In this document: positions 36,645 through 44,855 of the stretch, piece by piece | Layout of the letters: each line of letters opens with the position of its first letter | Position numbering within the stretch: position 1 is the first letter of the stretch | Assembly: GCA_964599875.1 (NCBI GenBank) | Contig: CAZRHE010000012.1 | Coordinates: forward strand, 1 to 54,924 | Direction of reading: 5' to 3' | DNA: 54,924 nt | Source of the DNA: RGIG4097 sp964599875 | GTDB lineage: Bacteria > Bacillota > Clostridia > Christensenellales > CAG-917 | Made by a program: the position numbers and the translations under genes | Notes under the pieces: generated by a model | What the model was told of the DNA's origin: nothing | Database searches by the model: none | The model's input: the letters and a program-made list of their open reading frames with translations, nothing else

Positions 36645-36674
36645 ATAATATAACATTCATTTGAAATTTGTCAA
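36645..36674 (-). promoter_or_regulatory. Predicted promoter of the giant surface-protein gene
   Basis: On the minus strand TTGACA (36674-36669) and TATTAT (36650-36645) are separated by 18 bases, giving a start near 36638 and a leader of about 164 bases. The 358-base stretch between the giant gene and the transposase holds this promoter, the leader and one palindrome. Confidence 0.65.
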
Positions 36675-36723
36675 TACTCTTTTTCATTTTCCTGAATTTC
36701 CCTTTGCTTTCCCCCCTCCACCT

Positions 36724-36790
36724 TTTCCTCTTGGGGACGGGGACAAAAACGGCAATAATTGCCGCTTTCATCCCCGTCCCCAAGAGGAAA
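36724..36790. repeat. 67-base palindrome, left copy (REP-like)
   Basis: This inverted repeat starts TTTCCTCTTGGGGACGGGGA and ends with the complement, with only a few mismatched bases inside the arms and GGCAATAATTGCC at the centre. It is nearly identical to the copy at 37652-37718. The two flank the RAYT gene, as REP sequences often do. Confidence 0.9.
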
Positions 36791-36832
36791 TAAACCCCAC
36801 CAAATCGCAAAAAAAAATAAGCGCTTCCGCGC

Positions 36833-37591
36833 TTACTTCAAAATATATCTTATCATCCTCTCGCTCATTTCAAAAACGTTCGCTATATCCTTCTGCGTCA
36901 TCCCGACGTCTTTCAGTTTCCGCATACACTCAATCATCTTTTCTCTATCCAATTTCAAGAACTTCGGCGGCACTCCGTAACTCATTAGAATTTCATACGC
37001 CTTATCTTCTACCGTCCTTGCGTTTTCTTTGACTTCAATCCAATCAGGACAATCCGCATCCGCTCCGTGTTCGTTCGCAATCGCAAGAATATTTGCAGGA
37101 TCGGTATCGAAAAATTCGCCTGCAAAATCGAAATCTATTATGCCTATGCGACGCATATAACAATCGTAACTCGAATAGGGATATTCGTCGAGTTTTTGCG
37201 CTATTCCAGCGTTTATCGGGTTATTATGTATATAACAAAGGCAGTTTCCGACATAATTGATATCATAAATTGCTTGACTCTTATACCTTTCTCTAAACAC
37301 GTAGCCCACTCGGTCGGTTTTGAAATTATAATATTTTGCATATCGCGTATTAACACGCAGCATATACCGTCCGAGATTGTCTACGCTCGGAGTGTAGACT
37401 AACAGATGGCAATGATTGCCCATTATGCAGTAGGCAAGGATTTTAATACCTTCTTCATCCTTATATTTTGCGAGATTATAAAGGTAGGTGTTTTTCATTT
37501 CATCGGTATCGAAGATATACTCTTTCGCTATCCCCTGCACCATAACGTGAAAACAATTTGTATCCGAACAAGCCCTTGCGATTCTACTCAT
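36833..37591 (-). CDS. REP-associated tyrosine transposase (RAYT), Y1/HUH family
   Basis: This 252-residue protein has the Y1 transposase domain: FHVMVQG near the start, the metal-binding HUH motif as MGNHCHLLVY (His60 and His62), and CYIHNNPINAG (Tyr120), which in RAYTs lies near the active site and is followed by the typical YPYSSY. The C-terminal 40 residues read like a helix-turn-helix (MTQKDIANVFEMSERMIRYI), a known add-on of this family. I chose the ATG at 37591, preceded by GGAG; the frame is open 40 codons upstream into the right palindrome, but the protein proper starts here. It nicks or joins single-stranded DNA at hairpins, presumably the flanking palindromes. Confidence 0.9.
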   Translation of the reverse strand: MSRIARACSDTNCFHVMVQGIAKEYIFDTDEMKNTYLYNLAKYKDEEGIKILAYCIMGNHCHLLVYTPSVDNLGRYMLRVNTRYAKYYNFKTDRVGYVFRERYKSQAIYDINYVGNCLCYIHNNPINAGIAQKLDEYPYSSYDCYMRRIGIIDFDFAGEFFDTDPANILAIANEHGADADCPDWIEVKENARTVEDKAYEILMSYGVPPKFLKLDREKMIECMRKLKDVGMTQKDIANVFEMSERMIRYILK

Positions 37592-37651
37592 AATTTCATC
37601 TCCTTTGTACGACGTAATTATACCACGCACCCCTCGTCTTGTCAACAACAA

Positions 37652-37718
37652 TTTCCTCTTGGGGACGGGGACAAAAGCGGCAATTATTGCCGCTTTTGTC
37701 CCCGTCCCCAAGAGGAAA
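37652..37718. repeat. 67-base palindrome, right copy (REP-like)
   Basis: A perfect inverted repeat apart from its single central base: TTTCCTCTTGGGGACGGGGA leads to a central GGCAATTATTGCC and back. It lies 60 bases upstream of the RAYT start and ends 30 bases before the acyl-CoA synthetase stop. It may also act as a strong hairpin for the transcript ending at 37749. Confidence 0.92.
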
Positions 37719-37748
37719 TAAAAAAGAGCGCGGTTTTCCCGCGCCCCG

Positions 37749-39389
37749 CTATTTTCTAAGTTCCGTACGCCTTATCTTTCCGCTAATAGTCTTCGGCAAT
37801 TCCGCCACGAAATCGATTATCCTCGGATACTTATAAGGCGCCGTCGCGTGCTTGACGTATTGCTGAATCTCTTTCTTCAATTCCTCGCTCGGTTCCACGC
37901 CCTTCACGAGCACGATAGTCGCCTTGACCACCTGCCCTCTCACCGGATCGGGAACGCCCGTAACCGCACATTCCACCACCGACGGGTGCTCCATAATCAC
38001 GCTTTCGATTTCGAACGGTCCTATTCTGTATCCGCTCGACTTAATAATATCGTCCGTTCTTCCGACGAAAAACAAATTGCCGTCCTCATCCTTCCACGCG
38101 GTATCCCCCGTATGATAAAGTCCGTCGTGCATAGCCTCCGCCGTCTGCTCCGGGCTGCCGTAATACTCTCTGAAAAGTCCGTACGGTCTACCCTCGCTTA
38201 TATCCACGCAAATCTCTCCCGCCTCGCCCATAGGTACGTCGTTGCCGTCGTAATCCACGAGCCGCAACTTGTATATCGGCGTAGGCAAGCCCATACTGCC
38301 CGCCTTAGGCGTAGCACCGCAAAGGTTTGCAATCGTAAGCGTAGTTTCCGTCTGTCCGAATCCTTCCATAATAGAAAGTCCCGTGCTTGCTTTCAACTGA
38401 TTGAAGACCTCGGGATTGAGAGCCTCTCCCGCCGTCGTCAAGTATTTCAGCGACGACAAGTCGTACTTGCCAAGATCCGCCTTAATCATAAAGCGGTAAA
38501 TGGTAGGCGGAGCGCAGAAAGTCGTTATGCCGTACTTTGCGAACATGGACAAAACTTTATCCTGATCGAACTTGTCGAAATCATAGGTAAACACGCACGC
38601 GCCGAGTAGCCATTGTCCGTACAATTTGCCCCAAACAGCCTTCCCCCAGCCCGTTTCCGCGACCGTGAAATGCACTCCGTCCTTTTCGACGTTATGCCAC
38701 CACTTTGCAGTGACGAAATGCGCAAGGGAATACGTATGTTCGTGTGCGGCGATTTTGGGATAAGCGGTCGTGCCCGACGTGAAATACATAAGCATCAACT
38801 CGTCGCGCATAGGTGCGCTTTCATCCGTAGGACGAGGATAAACGTCCGAATCTTTTTCAAACTCCGCAAACGCCGTCCAGCCGTCTTTCACCCCGTTAGA
38901 TACCACTTTTACGGTGACGTCGGGACATTTTTCGCAAGCGGATTCCGCCTCGCCGAGCACGTTTCCGGTTGCGGTACAAATTATTGCTTTCACTCCCGCC
39001 GACTTGAATCTGTATACGAAATCCTTATCTTTGAGTTGGTCCGTTGCGGGAATGACGATCGCGCCTATTTTATGTAGCGCGACGATAGCGGGCCAAAACT
39101 CCCAATGCCGTCTCAACACAAGCATAACCCTATCCCCTTTCTCGATTCCGAGAGAGCGGAAAAAGTTTGCGCACTTTGCGCTGAGTCGCATAATATCGCC
39201 GAACGTGAAAATTCGTGACTCCATTTCGTTAGAAACCCAAATCATAGCCTTTCTGTCAGGCTCGACGGTGCCGAAATAGTCCACGACGTCGAATCCGAAA
39301 TTATAGGTATCGGGGACGTGCCATTCGACGCCCGTCAATCTTCCGTTTTCGTCAATTTGTTCGGTGAGAAATTTTTCGTATAGTTCCAT
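37749..39389 (-). CDS. Acyl-CoA synthetase (AMP-forming), medium-chain type
   Basis: This 546-residue enzyme activates a carboxylic acid to an acyl-CoA with ATP. The adenylation core motif appears as YFTSGTTAYPKIAAH (P-loop-like), then TTAGEALNPE, EGFGQTETT, and the hinge GRTDDIIKSSGYRIGP. The catalytic lysine is in PKTISGKIRR near the C-terminus. The motif set fits the medium-chain acyl-CoA ligase group (branched or short fatty acids, or benzoate-like acids); the substrate is open. The ribosome binding site is weak. It follows pckG after 98 bases with hairpins but no clear terminator, so it may be co-transcribed with it. Confidence 0.9.
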   Translation of the reverse strand: MELYEKFLTEQIDENGRLTGVEWHVPDTYNFGFDVVDYFGTVEPDRKAMIWVSNEMESRIFTFGDIMRLSAKCANFFRSLGIEKGDRVMLVLRRHWEFWPAIVALHKIGAIVIPATDQLKDKDFVYRFKSAGVKAIICTATGNVLGEAESACEKCPDVTVKVVSNGVKDGWTAFAEFEKDSDVYPRPTDESAPMRDELMLMYFTSGTTAYPKIAAHEHTYSLAHFVTAKWWHNVEKDGVHFTVAETGWGKAVWGKLYGQWLLGACVFTYDFDKFDQDKVLSMFAKYGITTFCAPPTIYRFMIKADLGKYDLSSLKYLTTAGEALNPEVFNQLKASTGLSIMEGFGQTETTLTIANLCGATPKAGSMGLPTPIYKLRLVDYDGNDVPMGEAGEICVDISEGRPYGLFREYYGSPEQTAEAMHDGLYHTGDTAWKDEDGNLFFVGRTDDIIKSSGYRIGPFEIESVIMEHPSVVECAVTGVPDPVRGQVVKATIVLVKGVEPSEELKKEIQQYVKHATAPYKYPRIIDFVAELPKTISGKIRRTELRK

Positions 39390-39487
39390 AATAATATGCA
39401 GAAATCCTATGCGTTAAACGATAGGATTCGAGTGGGTTATCGCTTTGCGCCTGCTTCCGCTGATTGCGGAAGCAAGCACGTAAGTCG

Positions 39488-41266
39488 TTATTTAAGATTA
39501 TTTTCGAGAGTATTGAGTTCTTCTCTCAAGGTTTCGGGGAGTTTGTCGCCGAACTTGGTGTAGAATTCTTCGATACCGTCCGCATCCTTTCTCCACAAAT
39601 CCTTATCGACGGTAAGGAGGTTTGCGATTTGTTCTTCGGTAAGGTCGGAACCGCTGAGGTCGATATCCGCGGGATCGGGAACGTAACCGATAGGAGTTTC
39701 GACTGCGTCTACGGTTTCTTCGCAACGGCGGAGGATCCAATCGAGGACTCTCATGTTGTCGCCGAAGCCGGGCCACAAGAATTTGCCGTTTTCGTCCGTT
39801 CTGAACCAGTTGACGTTGAAGATCTTGGGTTGATGCTTAATCTTCTTGCCCATTTCAATCCAATGTGCGAAGTAGTCGCCCATGTGATATCCGCAGAAAG
39901 GAAGCATTGCCATAGGATCGCGTCTGACTACGCCGACCGCACCGCTTGCCGCCGCCGTGGTTTCGGACGCCATAATGGAGCCGACGAACACGCCGTGGTC
40001 CCAATCTCTGGATTGATAGACGAGCGGAGTGGTTTGTGCTCTTCTTCCGCCGAAGATTATTGCGCTGATAGGCACGCCGTTAGGCGCTTCGAATTCGCTG
40101 GAAATGCAGGGGCAGTTCTTTGCGGGAGCGGTAAAACGGCTGTTGGGATGCGCCGCTTTGACGGGTTTGCCGTCTGCGTCGACCATACCGGGATGCCAAG
40201 GATTACCCTTCCAATCGATGAGTTCTTCGGGAGCCTCTTTGGTAAGACCTTCCCACCAAACGGTGTTGTCCGCGGGATTGATTGCGACGTTGGTGAAGAT
40301 GGTACCCTTTTGAGTGGATGCAAGTGCGTTGGGGTTGGATTTTGCGTTCGTGCCGGGAGCGACGCCGAAGAAGCCCGCCTCGGGGTTGATTGCGTAAAGT
40401 CTGCCGTCCGCGCCCACTCTGAGCCATGCGATGTCGTCGCCGACCGTGAACACTTTATAACCTTTCTTGGTGTAAGTTTCGGGAGGAATAAGCATTGCGA
40501 GGTTGGTCTTTCCGCAAGCAGAGGGGAAAGCCGCCGTAACGTACTTGGTTTCGCCGTTGGGCTTTTGGATTCCGAGGATAAGCATATGTTCTGCCATCCA
40601 GCCTTCCTTCCAGCCTTGGTAGGACGCTATACGAAGAGCAAAGCATTTCTTTCCGAGAAGGACGTTTCCGCCGTACGCGCTGTTGACCGACCAAATCGCA
40701 TTGTCTTCGGGGAATTGAACGATATAACGATTGTTTTCGTCGACGTCACATTTCGCGTGGAAACCGCGAACGAAATCGTCGTTGTCGCCGAGAGTGTCGA
40801 GGACTTTTTGTCCTACTCTGGTCATAATCGCCATATTGAGAACGACGTAAATGCTGTCGGTAACTTCGATACCGATTTTAGAGAAAGGAGAACCGACCGC
40901 GCCCATGGAGAAAGGAATGACGTACATGGTGCGTCCCTTCATGCTGTCGCGTGCGATATCCTTAAGCATTGCGTACATTTCTTCGGGGTCTTTCCAATTG
41001 TTGGTGGGACCTGCGTTTTCTTTCTTTTTGGAGCAGATAAAAGTTCTGCCTTCCACTCTTGCCACGTCGTTGGGCTTCGTGCGATGATAATAGCAACCGG
41101 GAAGAAGTTCCTGATTGAGTTTAATCATTTCGCCGGTAGAAACCGCTTCTTGTCGAAGTGCTTCGAGTTGATCTTCCTCACCGGTGATGAGGACGACGTT
41201 TTCGGGTTTGCAAAGAGCGACGCTTTCTTCTACGAATTTCTCAACGCCTTTGTTTTGAAATTTCAT
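39488..41266 (-). CDS. pckG: Phosphoenolpyruvate carboxykinase (GTP)
   Basis: GTP-dependent PEPCK interconverts oxaloacetate and phosphoenolpyruvate plus CO2; in fermenters it often runs in the fixing direction. The 592-residue protein has the P-loop FPSACGKTNLAML with the active-site cysteine of the GTP class, YGGNVLLGKKCFALRIAS, and WLRVGADGRLYAINPEAGFFGVAPGTN (which holds metal and nucleotide contacts). Length is normal. GGAGG precedes the ATG. It has its own promoter and a leader with a hairpin next to the ribosome binding site. Confidence 0.97.
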   Translation of the reverse strand: MKFQNKGVEKFVEESVALCKPENVVLITGEEDQLEALRQEAVSTGEMIKLNQELLPGCYYHRTKPNDVARVEGRTFICSKKKENAGPTNNWKDPEEMYAMLKDIARDSMKGRTMYVIPFSMGAVGSPFSKIGIEVTDSIYVVLNMAIMTRVGQKVLDTLGDNDDFVRGFHAKCDVDENNRYIVQFPEDNAIWSVNSAYGGNVLLGKKCFALRIASYQGWKEGWMAEHMLILGIQKPNGETKYVTAAFPSACGKTNLAMLIPPETYTKKGYKVFTVGDDIAWLRVGADGRLYAINPEAGFFGVAPGTNAKSNPNALASTQKGTIFTNVAINPADNTVWWEGLTKEAPEELIDWKGNPWHPGMVDADGKPVKAAHPNSRFTAPAKNCPCISSEFEAPNGVPISAIIFGGRRAQTTPLVYQSRDWDHGVFVGSIMASETTAAASGAVGVVRRDPMAMLPFCGYHMGDYFAHWIEMGKKIKHQPKIFNVNWFRTDENGKFLWPGFGDNMRVLDWILRRCEETVDAVETPIGYVPDPADIDLSGSDLTEEQIANLLTVDKDLWRKDADGIEEFYTKFGDKLPETLREELNTLENNLK

Positions 41267-41335
41267 TTATACCTCCGCTGTGGCAGACGCCACAAATTTA
41301 ATACTAAGTATGCGAATATCGCGAACTTGTAAAAT

Positions 41336-41364
41336 AGTATACTATTTTGTGCTCGAATTGTCAA
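41336..41364 (-). promoter_or_regulatory. Predicted promoter and leader of pckG
   Basis: On the minus strand TTGACA (41364-41359) and TATACT (41341-41336) are 17 bases apart. The roughly 60-base leader contains the palindrome ATACTTAGTAT (41311-41301), which could be an operator just past the start site, and a GTGGC/GCCAC hairpin (41293-41280) directly ahead of the GGAGG ribosome binding site. The 302-base gap between pckG and the M20 gene holds these and the opposing M20 promoter, nothing else that I see. Confidence 0.65.
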
Positions 41365-41508
41365 CGACTGCTTTTCATCTCGCGACGATTCCGTTTCTTT
41401 ATAATTTTGCCCAAAAATTTCCTCATTTTTTCAATCGTCGGAAAAAGAGGTTTATCCGTGCGATTTAGCCTTATAAACTATCTTTTAATTCAAATGTAAA
41501 CTTTTTGC

Positions 41509-41537
41509 TTGAAATATTTTCGATATGGATATATAAT
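41509..41537 (+). promoter_or_regulatory. Predicted promoter of the M20 peptidase gene
   Basis: TTGAAA (41509-41514) and TATAAT (41532-41537) are separated by 17 bases, about 30 bases before the start codon, with AGAGGTG as ribosome binding site. Confidence 0.75.
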
Positions 41538-41568
41538 CGTTATGATAAAAAAAATTTAGAGGTGTATT

Positions 41569-43062
41569 ATGTCAATCGGCGCAATAGTCGGCATAGCAAT
41601 CGCGGCAGTCGTGGTTCTTTTCTTCCTCGCGCTCGTGATTCGTACCGCATTGAACAAACCCACTCACAAACCCGTCGAACTCGCAACCCCTGCGAAAGTG
41701 GACAAGGAAAGAGCGATAAAGCACTTGCAAGAAGCAATCCAAATCCCCACCGTATCCATGGTGGACGATTATATCGACAACGAGCAAGCGTTCATCGATT
41801 ATAGAAATTGGCTCGAAAAATCCTATCCCCTTCTCAATCAAAAAGCGGAACGCACTATTATTGCGGGCTATTCTATAATCTATCATCTCAAAGGCAAAAA
41901 TCCCGCACTCAAAGGCGGTTGCTATTTGAGCCATATCGACGTCGTTCCCGCCCCCGTAGACGGTTGGGAATACGATCCGTTCAGCGGACACCTCACCGAA
42001 GACGGTTATATCTACGGCAGAGGCGCGCAAGATATGAAGAGCCATATGATCGCCCTTCTCGAAGCGGTGGAATATCACCTTGAACACGGCAAAGAATTCG
42101 AAAGAGATTTGTATCTCTGTTTCGGTCACGACGAAGAACCCGGTCAATCCATCGTCGGCGCGTCCAGCATAGTCAAATATCTCAAAGACAAGGGCGTCGA
42201 AATGGAATTCGTCGTAGACGAAGGCGGCACCGTCCTTGACGGAAATCTTCTCGGAATCCCCCACACCGTCGCACTCATCGGAGCGGCGGAAAAAGGAAGC
42301 GGCGACCTCGAACTCGTCGTCAACAAGCAAGGCGGACACGCGTCCAACCCCAATCCTCCCACGGCGGACGGCGTGCTTGCAAAAGCGGTCGCAAAAGTTG
42401 AAACCCATCCCATGAAGACCCGTTGGACCGAACTCACCAAAGAAACTTTCAGAGAACTTGCACCTTACTGCGGCGGAAGCGCACTCGGTCACGTGTTCAA
42501 ATTCTTGTTCACCAACCGCGACGTATTCTCCCCTCTCCTCAAGTTTGCGTTCACTCTCGTCATGCCTATGACCAACGCACTCGTGCGCACCACGTTTGCG
42601 CCCACCATGCTTTGGGGCAGCGACGCGAGAAACGTCATTCCTAAAGAAGCAAGAGCGAATATTAACTATCGTATGATTACAGGCGAAACCGCGGACGACG
42701 TCAAGGCGTATCTTGAAAAACTTCTCAAGAAAGACGTGAAGAAAGGCACCCTCAAAGTCAATATGCTCCAATACTCCAACCCCTCCGCAGAGGCGGACGT
42801 ACATTGCGAAGCATACGAGAACATTCGTTCTTCCATTCTCGAAACCTTCGACGACGTAGTCGTCGCGCCTTATATGTTCATCGCGGCAAGCGACGCGCGC
42901 TTCTACAATCCTTTGACGGACAACGTGTTCCGTTTCGGACCTTTCATCAACTCCATGGACGACCAAGCGCGTATCCACGGTATCAACGAGCGTCTGCACG
43001 TCGACCAACTCGAAAAAGCAACGCAATTCTTCGTGCGCTGCCTCGAAAACACTCTCGGCTGA
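41569..43062 (+). CDS. M20 family metallopeptidase, PM20D1-like, membrane-anchored
   Basis: This 497-residue protein starts with one hydrophobic helix (about 3-27) and then has the di-zinc M20 catalytic domain. Metal and catalytic residues are visible in LSHIDVVP, GRGAQDMKS, FGHDEEPGQ and FVVDEGG, with a dimerisation (lid) domain in the middle and a late His in RIHGINERLHVD. The PM20D1/CPS1-like subgroup hydrolyses or condenses N-acyl amino acids and dipeptides. The N-terminal helix suggests membrane anchoring. Its site of action (outside or inside) cannot be settled from the sequence. It stands alone with its own promoter and terminator. Confidence 0.92.
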   Translation: MSIGAIVGIAIAAVVVLFFLALVIRTALNKPTHKPVELATPAKVDKERAIKHLQEAIQIPTVSMVDDYIDNEQAFIDYRNWLEKSYPLLNQKAERTIIAGYSIIYHLKGKNPALKGGCYLSHIDVVPAPVDGWEYDPFSGHLTEDGYIYGRGAQDMKSHMIALLEAVEYHLEHGKEFERDLYLCFGHDEEPGQSIVGASSIVKYLKDKGVEMEFVVDEGGTVLDGNLLGIPHTVALIGAAEKGSGDLELVVNKQGGHASNPNPPTADGVLAKAVAKVETHPMKTRWTELTKETFRELAPYCGGSALGHVFKFLFTNRDVFSPLLKFAFTLVMPMTNALVRTTFAPTMLWGSDARNVIPKEARANINYRMITGETADDVKAYLEKLLKKDVKKGTLKVNMLQYSNPSAEADVHCEAYENIRSSILETFDDVVVAPYMFIAASDARFYNPLTDNVFRFGPFINSMDDQARIHGINERLHVDQLEKATQFFVRCLENTLG

Positions 43063-43082
43063 TTTATCAGAATCCCATAAAG

Positions 43083-43107
43083 AAACCGTCCGAAAGGGCG
43101 GTTTTCT
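43083..43107 (+). terminator. Intrinsic terminator of the M20 gene
   Basis: The stem CCGTCC/GGGCGG (one G-U pair) with a GAAA loop, flanked by AAA and TTT, is followed by TTTTCTT; it lies about 25 bases after the stop codon. Confidence 0.8.
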
Positions 43108-43169
43108 TGTGGGCGAAAAAACGCGGAGCACTACATTTTGTCACGGCGATATTTTTTTTGCATAAACCC

Positions 43170-43199
43170 TTGAATTTTCTGCGGTCTTGGTGTTACAAT
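43170..43199 (+). promoter_or_regulatory. Predicted promoter of the DUF4364 gene
   Basis: TTGAAT (43170-43175) and TACAAT (43194-43199) are separated by 18 bases; the start codon is at 43230 after GAGGAGG. Confidence 0.55.
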
Positions 43200-43229
43200 G
43201 GCAATCCTATTAAACCGAGGAGGAAACAA

Positions 43230-43763
43230 ATGGATTTCGAACAATCGCCCATGCGCCTTGACAGCAAAATTCAAAAACTCATAATTTTGTTCGTTTTCGA
43301 AAAGATGGCGATACCTCTTGCGGAATCCACCATTCTCGACATTTGCTCTTCGGACAACGACTGGCTCACCTATATGGAGTGCAAGCAATATCTTGGCGAA
43401 CTTCTCGACACCAACCTCGTCTACAAAGTCCCCAAAAGCGAAAACTACAATATAACTCAAGACGGCACGAGTTGTCTTGCGCTGTTCTACACGCGTATTC
43501 CCGCATCCGTGCGCGACGACATAACCGCATATGCTCGCGATAACCGTATGCGCTACAAAAAGCGTCAATCCTATTTTTGCGACTACTCGAAGAATGCGGA
43601 CGGCACCTATACGGTCATTCTCAAAATCAACAACGATACCACTACTCTCATGGAATTGAAAATGGTTGTCGCCAATCGCCAACTTGCGAAATATCTATAC
43701 AAAAGTTGGGTGGACAAAGCGTCCCAAACCTACGCCCTCATCCACGACACTCTTCTCGATTAA
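43230..43763 (+). CDS. DUF4364 family protein, winged-helix-like putative regulator
   Basis: This 177-residue protein resembles the DUF4364 family of clostridia. The N-terminal 90 residues look like a winged helix (LIILFVFEKMAIPLAESTIL, then YMECKQYLGELLDTNLVY and YNITQDGTSCL). The C-terminal half holds RIPASVRDDITAYARDNR and a β-rich segment ending LAKYLYKSWVDKASQTYA, typical of the family. A transcription factor role is likely by fold but untested to my knowledge. The ATG at 43230 is preceded by GAGGAGG. The frame is open much further upstream, over the promoter and the M20 terminator, which is not coding. Confidence 0.85.
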   Translation: MDFEQSPMRLDSKIQKLIILFVFEKMAIPLAESTILDICSSDNDWLTYMECKQYLGELLDTNLVYKVPKSENYNITQDGTSCLALFYTRIPASVRDDITAYARDNRMRYKKRQSYFCDYSKNADGTYTVILKINNDTTTLMELKMVVANRQLAKYLYKSWVDKASQTYALIHDTLLD

Positions 43764-43766
43764 AAA

Positions 43767-43795
43767 CAAGACACTCAACCGAGTGCCTTGTTTTT
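43767..43795. terminator. Terminator between the DUF4364 and MDR genes (probably bidirectional)
   Basis: The arms CAAGACACTC and GAGTGCCTTG (one mismatch) surround an AACC loop, with A residues before and five T residues after, so it can end both the plus-strand DUF4364 transcript and the minus-strand MDR transcript. Confidence 0.75.
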
Positions 43796-43821
43796 ATAAG
43801 TTTTATCGCGTTGTCGCTCTA

Positions 43822-44796
43822 TTAGTCTACGTTTATCAAAATCTTGTTGTGCTGATAAGGATATTCCGCACATTCTTTCACGATTTCGGGGACTTCGTCG
43901 AAATACGCCTCTTTCGTGATAAGTCCGTCCGTTTTGATGATTTTGTTTGCGAGCAAATTGATTGCGGACGACATTTCGCCGTAGCCGTTGCCCACGCCCT
44001 TTATGGTGAGTTGCTTATTGAGCACCATATCCATATCGAGTTGATGCTTTGCGTGCGCAGAGTAACCCGCTATGATGACGACGCCTTTGTCTTGGACGAG
44101 GCGCACGGTATTGTTGAAAGGAATACCCTCTCCTGCAAACACCGAAAATTCGCTCATTCTTCCGCCCGTGATTTCCTCTACTCTTCTTTCGAGGTTGTCA
44201 TAGGTGGGATTGAGGGTATAATATATCCCCCAATGCTCCGCTATGCGAAGTTTTTCCGCATCCAAATCCACGAGGATAGGCACGAGTTGATAATAGACCG
44301 CAAGTTGTGCGATGACGAGTCCAAGCGTGCTTGCGCCGACGATGACGACGTAGTCGCCTTTGTTTGAATCCATATGCTCGAAAACGTTATTGCCGAGCGC
44401 GATATATTCCGCGAAAATCGCTTCTTCGTCGGGGATTCCGTCGGGAAGTTGATAAACGTTTTCGGACGGGACGCACACGAAGTCCGAAAGAAGACCGTCC
44501 GTGTCCACTCCCATAACCTTGACTTTCTTTACGCCGTGGATTTCGTAGGGGATAAACGGACTGACGACGACGCGAGAGCCCATTTTAAGTCCGAGTGATT
44601 CGTCCGCCTCGCTGACGTATGCAACGCCGCTGTGTCCCGGGACGAGAGTGCCTTCGTGGTCGCCCGCAAAGTATGCGACGTCCGTAGAGGAAAGCGCGAC
44701 TTTACTCATCTTGACCTTGACTTCGTTTTCACCTCTCGAGAGGGTGGACTCCATCAATCTAACGTTATCCAAATTTTCAATTTGCCAAGTTTTCAT
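43822..44796 (-). CDS. MDR-superfamily oxidoreductase lacking catalytic zinc ligands
   Basis: This 324-residue protein has the medium-chain dehydrogenase fold: a GroES-like N-terminal domain (about 1-130) and a Rossmann domain with VVIVGASTLGLVIAQLA (about 145). Zinc-dependent members have a CGSD/CGTD and a GHE motif. Here these read LSSTD and GHSG, and the four-cysteine structural-zinc lobe is missing. It therefore probably works without zinc, or has a substrate unlike simple alcohols. The ATG at 44796 is chosen because the predicted promoter ends shortly upstream; a start nine codons earlier would lie in the promoter. It is monocistronic. Confidence 0.8.
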   Translation of the reverse strand: MKTWQIENLDNVRLMESTLSRGENEVKVKMSKVALSSTDVAYFAGDHEGTLVPGHSGVAYVSEADESLGLKMGSRVVVSPFIPYEIHGVKKVKVMGVDTDGLLSDFVCVPSENVYQLPDGIPDEEAIFAEYIALGNNVFEHMDSNKGDYVVIVGASTLGLVIAQLAVYYQLVPILVDLDAEKLRIAEHWGIYYTLNPTYDNLERRVEEITGGRMSEFSVFAGEGIPFNNTVRLVQDKGVVIIAGYSAHAKHQLDMDMVLNKQLTIKGVGNGYGEMSSAINLLANKIIKTDGLITKEAYFDEVPEIVKECAEYPYQHNKILINVD

Positions 44797-44811
44797 AATT
44801 ACCTCGACTAT

Positions 44812-44840
44812 ATGATACCACAACCATGGTAAGATTGCAA
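44812..44840 (-). promoter_or_regulatory. Predicted promoter of the MDR gene
   Basis: On the minus strand TTGCAA (44840-44835) and TATCAT (44817-44812) are separated by 17 bases. This implies the start codon at 44796 and a very short leader of about ten bases. Confidence 0.6.
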
Positions 44841-44855
44841 TACGAAATCCTTCGC

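Larger units (their letters stand above)
36724..37718. mobile_element. RAYT gene with flanking palindromes
   Basis: About 1 kb comprising two copies of a 67-base palindrome with a REP-associated tyrosine transposase gene between them. RAYTs are domesticated-like relatives of IS200/IS605 transposases that are thought to spread REP palindromes. I cannot see target-site duplications, and IS200-type enzymes do not make them. The unit sits between the giant surface-protein gene's promoter and an acyl-CoA synthetase gene and breaks no gene. Confidence 0.75.

Noticed and set aside
36577..36810. Short minus-strand frame covering the left palindrome
   Set aside because: It reads through the palindrome and the low-complexity leader and overlaps the promoter of the giant gene; no ribosome binding site and no plausible protein.
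39404..39473. Two hairpins (ATCCTAT/ATAGGAT and GCTTCCGC/GCGGAAGC) between pckG and the acyl-CoA synthetase gene
   Set aside because: Neither is followed by a T-run on either strand, so I did not call a terminator. They may stabilise or process the mRNA, but nothing more can be said.
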